Positions 57,901-64,000 of a stretch of 64,000 nt of DNA are shown here, one piece after another. Made by a program: the position numbers and the translations under genes. The stretch's first letter is position 1. The number at the start of each line of letters is the position of its first letter. This stretch comes from CAZEGI01 sp964512105 (GTDB taxonomy: Archaea; Altiarchaeota; Altiarchaeia; IMC4; CAZEGI01): assembly GCA_964512105.1 (NCBI GenBank), contig CAZEGI010000001.1, positions 95,000-158,999 of the forward strand. The letters are read 5' to 3'. The notes under the pieces are model-generated. The model was not told the origin of the DNA and did not search any database. It saw nothing but the letters and a program-made list of their open reading frames with translations.

Positions 57901-59610
57901 ATGGAAAACAAAAAATTTTTTGTTATTGAATTTACGATTTTGATGGTTTTGATTTTGGGAATTGTTGATACGGATGCCGCGTCGAACTCGACATCTAGCA
58001 CCGGACCGACAAACATGGTCGTGGATTTTGATTCTACCACCTTCGAGTCCAATCTCCGGGCCGGGGACAGCGGGATTATGAACCTCGTTGTAAGAAACAC
58101 AGGCGGCAAACTGGCGGACAACGTCCAGCTGGCGCTTTCGAGCAGCGCCTCGGTCCATGTTGACAAGAATTTTTATATCGGCAGGGTGGATGTCGGGATG
58201 TCCAAAACAATACCCGTGATAGTACGGGTGGAAAGCACAGCCAAAACCGGTTTGACAGCAATCCAAGTGCAGATAAGATATGACGGATTTACCGCTGACG
58301 GTGCCTCTGACGATAATGCGCTTACTACTTGGGAGATACCATTCAGAATTTATGGAAATCCTGCGTTTCAGATTACGCCCTCAAAGACAACCTACTCCAA
58401 AGACAATGTGGATGAACTGGAGCTTGAAGGTGTTGCCCTTGACTCACTCAAGGATTTGGAAGTCACTTTATCCTCCAGCTGTGCCACAGTTATCGGGTCG
58501 TCACGGAAATACATCGGCGCTATAAGTTCAAACCAAACGTTCAAACTGACGTATTCGATAAAACCCACAGCATCAGGCGCCTGTATAGCTTCCCTACATT
58601 TATCATATACAGACGACTCCGGTAACAGGGATTCGGACAACATTTCCCTAGGCTTAAACGTTGAGGAAGCAGGTGTTGACTTCAAGGTAGTTAACGTAAG
58701 TTATGCCCCCACCGGTCCAGGGGAAACTGCAAACGTAAAAATAAGACTTAAAAACGTAGGCAACGCAAACGCGGATGATACAACGTTGAGTCTGTCACTC
58801 ACCAGTCCTTTTGCACCTGTTGATTCGCAGGAAAAGTACGTCGGGGAAGTTAATGGCGGTCAGACCATCGATATCGAGTTCAACCTGGCTATTGGATGGG
58901 ATGCTACAACACAGGCATACTCCATACCACTGACCATAACCTACAAAGTTGGCGGCACGTCCTACACTGCAGAAAAAAGCATAGGCATTGACGTAAGCGG
59001 TAAAATCATTCTGCAGCTCATAAACGTTCGCTCCAGCGGAGGGTCGGTCAGTATTGACGTGGCGAACATAGGCACCAGGACAGCAGACGGCGTCAAAGCC
59101 ACGCTGATCACCGGCGAAGTGAGTGCATCTGATGCACAGGGTGGTGTTGCCCCTCAACTCAGAGGCAGTACGGGGCAGGGCAATATTTCTGGTGCACGAA
59201 GCGGCGGAGGCAACAGGTCGTTTGGCGGGAATTTCACCCAGGCAGCACAATCAACCCAGTATCTTGTTTCCTACAAGTCAGACATCAAGCCGAGCAAGCA
59301 GACGACCTTCACGTTCACGACGAGTGCCAGCGGACCCGCCGTCCTAACGCTTGAGTACACGGGATTGAACAACCAGAGGATAACACAAACGGAAAGAATT
59401 ACTTTGGGGGCAAGTAGTAGTAGCAGAAATCTTGCCGGAACCGTAAGTAGAAGTGGAGGGACCAGCATAACAACATTGGCAGTATACGGACTGGTTGTCG
59501 TTGTAGTGACTTTTGTTGCATACAAGTTTTACAAACGCAGGAAAACCAGAATCGCGGAAGCAACCGTAAAAACCAAAACTCCGGAATCAACCGTCAAGGG
59601 GTCCAAGTAA
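57901..59610 (+). CDS. S-layer-like (COG1361) surface protein, ABC-transporter adaptor
   Basis: A 569-aa extracytoplasmic protein with signal peptide (FFVIEFTILMVLILGIVDTDA), several beta-sandwich CARDB/NEW3-type repeats (MNLVVRNTGGKLADNVQLAL, NVKIRLKNVGNANADDTTLSL, SIDVANIGTRTADGVKATLI), and a C-terminal membrane helix LAVYGLVVVVVTFVAYKF plus basic tail. In many archaea such proteins sit next to MacB-type ABC transporters and are thought to act as periplasmic adaptors. A TAGGAGGT binding site precedes ATG 57901. Followed by the permease gene 1 bp after the stop. Confidence 0.8.
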   Translation: MENKKFFVIEFTILMVLILGIVDTDAASNSTSSTGPTNMVVDFDSTTFESNLRAGDSGIMNLVVRNTGGKLADNVQLALSSSASVHVDKNFYIGRVDVGMSKTIPVIVRVESTAKTGLTAIQVQIRYDGFTADGASDDNALTTWEIPFRIYGNPAFQITPSKTTYSKDNVDELELEGVALDSLKDLEVTLSSSCATVIGSSRKYIGAISSNQTFKLTYSIKPTASGACIASLHLSYTDDSGNRDSDNISLGLNVEEAGVDFKVVNVSYAPTGPGETANVKIRLKNVGNANADDTTLSLSLTSPFAPVDSQEKYVGEVNGGQTIDIEFNLAIGWDATTQAYSIPLTITYKVGGTSYTAEKSIGIDVSGKIILQLINVRSSGGSVSIDVANIGTRTADGVKATLITGEVSASDAQGGVAPQLRGSTGQGNISGARSGGGNRSFGGNFTQAAQSTQYLVSYKSDIKPSKQTTFTFTTSASGPAVLTLEYTGLNNQRITQTERITLGASSSSRNLAGTVSRSGGTSITTLAVYGLVVVVVTFVAYKFYKRRKTRIAEATVKTKTPESTVKGSK

Positions 59611-59611
59611 G

Positions 59612-60787
59612 ATGCTGGACATTGCATTAAAGAACGTTTTCCGGCAGAAGGTCAGGAGTATCCTCACAATAGCCGGAATCGCCATGGGGATAGGTCTTGT
59701 GCTGGCCCTTGGCTCCATCGGGGAAGGGCTAAACCAACAGATGGCGCAGCAATTCGGCAATGTCGGTGCAGTCATAGATGTCAGGGACGAGTCGGACAAC
59801 AGCGTCGGAATATCCCAAGACGTCATAGACGAACTGCAAAGCTGGCCTGAAATCGAGAGCGTGGTTCCGATCGGTACATACCGCATCACAAGAGGTTTTA
59901 GGGGTGGCGAGTTCGGCGGCAGGATGATGTTCGGAGGCGGCGGGCCGTCCAGTTCGCTGACGTTCACTGGCATAAACCCGGACGATCAAGATTACATGAT
60001 AGGGGAGGACATAAATACATACGAGGGCCGCAAGCTGGATTCTTCAGATGACGGCAGTACCGTCGTCCTACTGGGCCATTCAACCTCTGAAAATCAGAAC
60101 CTTAATGTGGGCGACGAGATAGAATACCAGAGAAGAACCAACCAGACTACTGAAAGCTTCTACTTTAGCGTGGTTGGGATAATCGAGGAGACGGGGGACA
60201 CGAACATTGACAGCGCCGCCTACGTTCCGTTGAAGACGATGCATGAGATAGAGGACGACGACAGGATAACGGCCCTGAAGGTCAAGGTCACGGACGTCAA
60301 CATCGTGGAGAACGTTTCCCAGAAGATAAATGACCAGGTCGAAGACGTCAGAGCGTCCTCCTTCCTTACCATGGTGCGGCAGATACAGTCTAGCCTCGAG
60401 ACGGTTCAGCTTGCAGTCTACGGCATCGGCGCTGTTTCGATCATAGTGGGCGGCCTTGGTATAATGAACACCATGATAATGTCGGTGATGGAGCGCAGAC
60501 GGGAGATAGGCGTCATGAAGGCCATAGGCGCAACCACCACGATGATACTCACCCAGGTCCTGCAGGAGAGCGCAATACTCAGCCTGATAGGCGGCATAGT
60601 GGGGCTGACCTTAGGCTGCCTATCAATGACCCTTATTATACAATACACTTCATTCAGTCCCGTAATGACCCCGCAACTGATGGCAATCGGTCTGGGGTTC
60701 TCAATTTTTTTGGGAATGGGCGCAGGCCTCTACCCGGCGTGGAGCGCATCGCAGCTTGATCCGATAGAGGTGTTGAGGTATGAGTAA
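59612..60787 (+). CDS. MacB/FtsX-type ABC transporter permease
   Basis: A 391-aa permease. The N-terminal membrane helix with VRSILTIAGIAMGIGLVLALGSIGEG is the MacB/FtsX start. A large extracytoplasmic domain (40-270) follows, with the three closing helices LAVYGIGAVSIIVGGLGIMNTMIM, RREIGVMKAIGAT and MTLIIQYTSFSPVM etc. FtsX motif EIGVMKAIGA is clear. Works with the adaptor and the LolD-like ATPase for export or lipoprotein release. Overlaps the ATPase gene by 8 bases. Confidence 0.92.
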   Translation: MLDIALKNVFRQKVRSILTIAGIAMGIGLVLALGSIGEGLNQQMAQQFGNVGAVIDVRDESDNSVGISQDVIDELQSWPEIESVVPIGTYRITRGFRGGEFGGRMMFGGGGPSSSLTFTGINPDDQDYMIGEDINTYEGRKLDSSDDGSTVVLLGHSTSENQNLNVGDEIEYQRRTNQTTESFYFSVVGIIEETGDTNIDSAAYVPLKTMHEIEDDDRITALKVKVTDVNIVENVSQKINDQVEDVRASSFLTMVRQIQSSLETVQLAVYGIGAVSIIVGGLGIMNTMIMSVMERRREIGVMKAIGATTTMILTQVLQESAILSLIGGIVGLTLGCLSMTLIIQYTSFSPVMTPQLMAIGLGFSIFLGMGAGLYPAWSASQLDPIEVLRYE

Positions 60788-61457
60788 CGGTGAAATACAC
60801 TGCGAAGGTTTGGTAAAGATTTACAATCAGGGACAACCCAACGAGTTCGAGGCACTGAAAGGCATAGAGTTCACAATAGGCGAAGGTGAGTTCGTAAGTA
60901 TCACTGGGCCGTCAGGCTCTGGGAAATCCACCCTTCTCAACCTCATCAGCTGCCTTGATACTCCAACAAAAGGCGAAGTTTACATAGAAGAAACCGCAAT
61001 AAGCACGTTAAATGGTTTCGAAAGAGCCAAACTGCGGAGGGAGAAACTAGGTTTTGTGTTTCAGCAATTCAATCTGATACGAAACATGACCTCATTCGAG
61101 AATATCGAACTGCCTATTCGTTTTAAGGGAGCATCAACCGGAGAGCGAAAAAAAAGAGTCACTGAACTATTGTCACTCGTAGGGCTGGAAGGCAAGGAAA
61201 ACAACAAGCCGACCGAACTAAGCGGTGGAGAACAACAGCGGGTAGCAATCGCGAGAAGTTTAGCAAATGACCCTCAAATAATACTCGGGGATGAGCCAAC
61301 AGGGAACCTGGACCAGAAAACCGGCAAAACGATAATAGAACTTCTCAAAAAACTCAACAAAGAAGAAAACAAAACGCTAATCGTTGTAACCCACGACCCA
61401 GGAATAGCCAAAAGCGCGCAAAGAACAATAAAGCTGCAGGACGGTAAAATAATCTGA
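60780..61457 (+). CDS. MacB/LolD-type ABC transporter ATPase
   Basis: A 225-aa ATPase with Walker A GPSGSGKST, Q-loop FVFQQFNLI, signature LSGGEQQRVAIARSL, Walker B IILGDEPTGNLD and H-loop VVTHDPG. All catalytic features present. Couples to the permease above. Transcription of adaptor, permease and ATPase as one operon is indicated by the tight spacing. padR is convergent 8 bp downstream. Confidence 0.95.
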   Translation: MSNGEIHCEGLVKIYNQGQPNEFEALKGIEFTIGEGEFVSITGPSGSGKSTLLNLISCLDTPTKGEVYIEETAISTLNGFERAKLRREKLGFVFQQFNLIRNMTSFENIELPIRFKGASTGERKKRVTELLSLVGLEGKENNKPTELSGGEQQRVAIARSLANDPQIILGDEPTGNLDQKTGKTIIELLKKLNKEENKTLIVVTHDPGIAKSAQRTIKLQDGKII

Positions 61458-61464
61458 TAGCGCC

Positions 61465-61764
61465 TTATCCGACAGAATCAAGCGTCTTCCTGATAAAATC
61501 CCTGCCGTCTTTTAACACCTTCCTACCCTTTGCGGTTATCCTGTAATACTTCCTGCGCTCCTTCCATTCCGTTGTCACATAACCAGAACTCTTCAGCCTG
61601 TAAAGCACGATGTAAGTGGTCACGTTACCCAGCTCGAAGCCGAAGCGTTTTTTTATCTTGCCCGGGATTTCGTACGCGTACATTTCGCGCTCGCTCAACA
61701 GTTTGAGGATGTACAGCCACAGGTTTTCGACGGTTAGTTTTTTCTGCAGTCTTTTTAATGGCAT
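61465..61764 (-). CDS. PadR-family transcription regulator
   Basis: A 99-aa winged-helix repressor. Family features: LWLYILKLLSEREMYAYEI, FELGNVTTYIVLYRLKSSGYV and the wing RRKYYRITAKGRKVL. Lacks the long C-terminal dimerisation helix of PadR-s1, so it is the short s2 type. Divergent from ino1 over a 56-bp region with a perfect palindrome and convergent with the ABC operon. Candidate regulator of ino1, of itself, or of the ABC transporter (PadR proteins often control multidrug pumps). Confidence 0.88.
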   Translation of the reverse strand: MPLKRLQKKLTVENLWLYILKLLSEREMYAYEIPGKIKKRFGFELGNVTTYIVLYRLKSSGYVTTEWKERRKYYRITAKGRKVLKDGRDFIRKTLDSVG

Positions 61765-61771
61765 CTTATCT

Positions 61772-61793
61772 ATATTTTATAGTTATAAAATAT
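61772..61793. promoter_or_regulatory. 22-bp palindrome between padR and ino1
   Basis: ATATTTTATA-GT-TATAAAATAT (61772-61793) is a 10-bp perfect inverted repeat with a 2-base centre and holds TATA-box-like sequence in both directions. It is 8 bp from the padR start and 28 bp from the ino1 start, so it is both a bidirectional promoter and a likely PadR operator. Confidence 0.6.
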
Positions 61794-61820
61794 TTAAAAT
61801 TATTTATATATCACTCAAAA

Positions 61821-62906
61821 ATGAAAGAAATCCGCGTTGCGATAGTCGGCGTTGGAAACTGCGCATCATCGCTTGTCCAAGGTGTTGAATATTACCGGGA
61901 TGTCGATGGCAATTCACCGCTTGTGCCGGGTTTGATGCATAACGTTCTTGGCAATTACAAGATTTCAAACATAAAGTTCGTTGCCGCATTCGATGTCGAC
62001 AAGAAAAAAATCGGCAAGGACTTAAGCGCCGCGATATTCTCAAAGCCGAACTGTACGCAAAAATTCTCGGATGTCCCTAAGCACGGGGTAATCGTCCAAA
62101 AGGGCCCGGTTCTTGATGGCGTTGCCGAAACCACCAAGCACCTTTTTGAGGTTGACCCGAAACAAAAACCGGTTGATGTTGCTAAAGTTCTGAAAGAAAC
62201 AAAAGCGGATGTTCTGATAAACTACGTTCCTGTCGGTTCCGAGCAGGCTGCACGGTATTATGCAACCGCATGCCTTGATTCCGGAACAGCCTTCATAAAC
62301 GCCATGCCCGTGTTCATAGCCTCTGATCCGGCATGGGTGAAAAAATTCGAATCCGGAAAAATCCCGGCCATCGGCGACGACATAAAATCCCAGGTCGGCG
62401 CGACCATCGTCCACCGAACCCTGGTAAAACTGTTTTCAGACCGCGGCGTAAAAGTGGACAACACCTACCAGCTGAATGTCGGCGGAAACACCGATTTCCT
62501 GAACATGCTCGAGCGCCACAGACTGAAATCCAAAAAAATCAGCAAAACAGAATCCGTGCAATCGCAGCTCCCCGTGAGGATGCCTGACGAGGACATTCAC
62601 ATAGGACCTTCGGATTACGTGCCATGGCTCAAGGACAAAAAGCTGTGTTTCATCCGGATTGAAGGGCGCAAATTCGGAAACATCCCGATAAACCTCGAAC
62701 TTCGCCTGGACGTTGAGGACTCGCCGAATTCCGCAGGTGTCATGATTGATGCGGTAAGGTGTGCAAAAATCGCTCTCGACAGAAAAATCGGCGGTGCACT
62801 GACAAGCCCGAGCGCGTACTTCATGAAACATCCGCTGATTCAGTATTCGGATACGGAGGCGAGGAAATTTGTCGAGGAATTCATTAAAGGAGAACGAGAA
62901 CGATAG
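61821..62906 (+). CDS. ino1: myo-inositol-1-phosphate synthase
   Basis: Makes L-myo-inositol-1-phosphate from glucose-6-phosphate, head group source of archaeal inositol lipids and of di-myo-inositol phosphate. The 361-aa protein shows the Rossmann start IRVAIVGVGNCASSLVQGVEYY, VLINYVPVGSEQAARYYA, AFINAMPVFIASDPAWVKKF and GDDIKSQVGATIVHRTL with the catalytic Lys, plus NVGGNTDFLNM. Start ATG 61821 (MKEIRVAIV) fits the family; the frame upstream to 61758 is not used. The 3' end is the first unit of a 111-bp tandem repeat. Confidence 0.95.
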   Translation: MKEIRVAIVGVGNCASSLVQGVEYYRDVDGNSPLVPGLMHNVLGNYKISNIKFVAAFDVDKKKIGKDLSAAIFSKPNCTQKFSDVPKHGVIVQKGPVLDGVAETTKHLFEVDPKQKPVDVAKVLKETKADVLINYVPVGSEQAARYYATACLDSGTAFINAMPVFIASDPAWVKKFESGKIPAIGDDIKSQVGATIVHRTLVKLFSDRGVKVDNTYQLNVGGNTDFLNMLERHRLKSKKISKTESVQSQLPVRMPDEDIHIGPSDYVPWLKDKKLCFIRIEGRKFGNIPINLELRLDVEDSPNSAGVMIDAVRCAKIALDRKIGGALTSPSAYFMKHPLIQYSDTEARKFVEEFIKGERER

Positions 62907-63189
62907 AATATGCATTAGTGGGTTTGAACGAAGTGAAGAACCCACAATTCGTAGTGATGATCAACCTTTCTGAAGGTTGTTGTCGAGGAATTCATTAAAG
63001 GAGAACGAGAACGATAGAATATGCATTAGTGGGTNNNNNNNNNNNNNNNNNNNNNNNNNNNNNNNNNNNNNNNNNNNNNNNNNNNNNNNNNNNNNNNNNN
63101 NNNNNNNNNNNNNNNNNNNNNNNNNNNNNNNNNNTGAAGGTTGTTGTCGAGGAATTCATTAAAGGAGAACGAGAACGATAGAATATGCA
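62869..63189. repeat. 111-bp tandem repeat interrupted by assembly gap
   Basis: The unit starts TTGTCGAGGAATTCATTAAA (62869; 62980; 63144). It covers the last codons and stop of ino1, then the hairpins GTGGGTT/AACCCAC (62918-62924 with 62938-62944) and CAACCT/AGGTTG (62962-62967 with 62974-62979). Unit 2 runs into 100 N at 63035; unit 3 ends at 63189. Period 111 bp between units 1 and 2. The number of copies is unknown; the assembler probably failed here for this reason. Confidence 0.85.
63035..63134. other. 100-N assembly gap
   Basis: Exactly 100 N, the standard placeholder for an unknown-length gap. The flanks belong to the tandem repeat, so true length and copy number are open. Confidence 0.98.
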
Positions 63190-63240
63190 GTCGCTTGTAT
63201 ACCAATTCAAATAATTTTAAAATTAAGATAATCACCAAGA

Positions 63241-63837
63241 ATGATAAATTCAAAAATAAATCATGAGCATATAGATGTAAAAGTAGGATTATTATTTTCA
63301 CGAATAGGTCTGTCACCAAATCTTTGGACAATCCTCTCCCTCATACCTGCACTTTGTGGTTTTTTGGCACTTTATGATCACAACATGCTCCTTGGGTTTT
63401 TCGGTTTCCTACTCTCAGGGGTTCTCGACATAATCGACGGCGCTGTTGCACGTGTGACTGGAAGGGTCACGGAATTCGGAACTTTTTTGGACGGCGCGAT
63501 TGACCGTTACATCGAGGCAATGTTGTACATTGGGTTGCTTTTTTTCGGAGTTCCGGATTATCTGTTGCCAATATACGTCTGGATTTCTCTGCTAATTTTT
63601 GGAACACTGATGTGCTCATGGATTAATTCATATTTCTCACTAATCTTCGATAAAAAAATCATTAATCAGATGCACGAAATTCTCGAAAGAACAGACAGGA
63701 TGATTTTGATTTTTGCAGGAATGCTGCTCTGGTTTTTTAATCCGGCATTCTTATCTTACATCATTTTTATAACCACAATTCTTGCAAACATCACGGTGCT
63801 GCAGCAGATATTTTTTGTCTATAAGCATCATCAGTAA
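63241..63837 (+). CDS. CDP-alcohol phosphatidyltransferase family protein, probable archaetidylinositol-phosphate synthase
   Basis: A 198-aa membrane enzyme with the CDP-alcohol motif D63xxDG67xxAR71(x8)G80xxxD84xxxD88, all residues present. Six predicted helices. Next to ino1, the likely reaction is transfer of inositol-1-phosphate to CDP-archaeol, giving archaetidylinositol phosphate; a di-inositol-phosphate synthase is the alternative. The stop overlaps the end of the convergent PfkB gene by three bases. The promoter lies in the 50 bp after the repeat (63190-63240). Confidence 0.88.
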   Translation: MINSKINHEHIDVKVGLLFSRIGLSPNLWTILSLIPALCGFLALYDHNMLLGFFGFLLSGVLDIIDGAVARVTGRVTEFGTFLDGAIDRYIEAMLYIGLLFFGVPDYLLPIYVWISLLIFGTLMCSWINSYFSLIFDKKIINQMHEILERTDRMILIFAGMLLWFFNPAFLSYIIFITTILANITVLQQIFFVYKHHQ

Positions 63838-64000
63838 TTTTTCATAACCGCAATGCGCCGTCTCACTTCATCTTCACTTACCGGAGCATCAGGTCCTGTG
63901 TACTCAATCCAAATCGAAGCAGTCGCGGACGCAAACAACCCGGTTTCATACAGATTTTTGTTTCTCAGAAGTTCCGTCATAAAACCGCCGGCGTATGTAT
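63831..64000 (-). CDS. PfkB-family sugar kinase, C-terminal part
   Basis: An open minus-strand frame enters from the right window edge and ends at TGA 63831-63833. The readable 55 residues TYAGGFMTELLRNKNLYETG, then LFASATASIWIEYTGPDAP, match the end of PfkB/ribokinase proteins, where the GGF segment follows the anion hole and the ASA helix is near the nucleotide site. Because of ino1 and the CDP-alcohol transferase beside it, an inositol kinase is possible but not shown. The start is outside the window. Confidence 0.75.
   Translation of the reverse strand, partial: TYAGGFMTELLRNKNLYETGLFASATASIWIEYTGPDAPVSEDEVRRRIAVMKNY

Noticed and set aside
1..64000. CRISPR arrays, rRNA genes, transposases or integrases
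   Set aside because: I looked for evenly spaced direct repeats, rRNA-like blocks and DDE or tyrosine-recombinase motifs and saw none.

Overview
The window is a contiguous stretch of archaeal chromosome, with one 100-N gap near the right end. Archaeal markers seen directly are GatD, TiaS, Spt5, eL33, class I lysyl-tRNA synthetase, PCNA, PriL, the MJ0619-type tetraether lipid synthase (Tes), a form III RuBisCO and a tRNA-Phe with an intron at the canonical 37/38 site. Class III NrdD, pyruvate:ferredoxin oxidoreductase, rubrerythrin and desulfoferrodoxin point to a strict anaerobe. A VirB2-like pilin with GWN domains, split or shortened genes (LarC1 only, NFACT-R only) and many small lipoproteins resemble DPANN/Altiarchaeota-type genomes. 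Purine, histidine and shikimate genes argue against a heavily reduced symbiont. The lineage call is inference only.

Layout. 1-3 kb: macro-domain fragment, gatD, a 53-aa ribbon-helix-helix gene and an AAA+ ATPase with a winged helix, preceded by an iteron-like AAGTAAGTCA array. 3-8 kb: tiaS, then a minus-strand redox set (thioredoxin-like protein, class III ribonucleotide reductase, NifU-type scaffold, glutaredoxin, lipoprotein). 8-19 kb: a TctA-like membrane protein, DUF192, shikimate genes aroD and aroE interleaved with nickel-pincer genes larB and a short larC, a pilin-like surface fusion, TraB, a DRG GTPase and a membrane metalloprotease candidate. 18.5-24 kb: NFACT-R protein, then the ftsZ-secE-spt5-rpl11-rpl1-rpl10 operon without rpl12. 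24-27 kb: porGDAB. 27-31 kb: five genes I do not recognise, plus one doubtful mini-ORF, ending at tRNA-Phe. 31-36 kb: tes with a PurM-like partner, lysS, PCNA. 36-41 kb: oxygen-defence operon, a strongly structured intergenic segment, and purS-purL-purQ.

41-55 kb: DHPS-like protein, PIN protein, nikR with a divergent membrane gene and a clear dyad operator, smc, secreted and membrane proteins, mscS, a MetE-like protein, hisB, a PH-domain protein, rbcL and priL. 55.6-61.8 kb is an envelope cluster: two transcription units share a triple GTTTCA operator with identical 21/22-bp spacing. The cluster contains a SHOCT protein, a membrane-bound winged-helix regulator, a secreted protein, a lipoprotein gene with an in-frame TAG, and an S-layer-like adaptor with a MacB/LolD ABC transporter. 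padR lies beyond, head-to-head with ino1 across a 22-bp perfect palindrome. 61.8-64 kb: inositol-phosphate synthase, a 111-bp tandem repeat broken by the gap, a CDP-alcohol phosphatidyltransferase (together probably making inositol-headed archaeal lipids) and the C-terminus of a PfkB-family kinase.

Genes are densely packed, with many 1-33 bp overlaps. Unless stated, functions come from recognition of family motifs by eye; no database search was possible.
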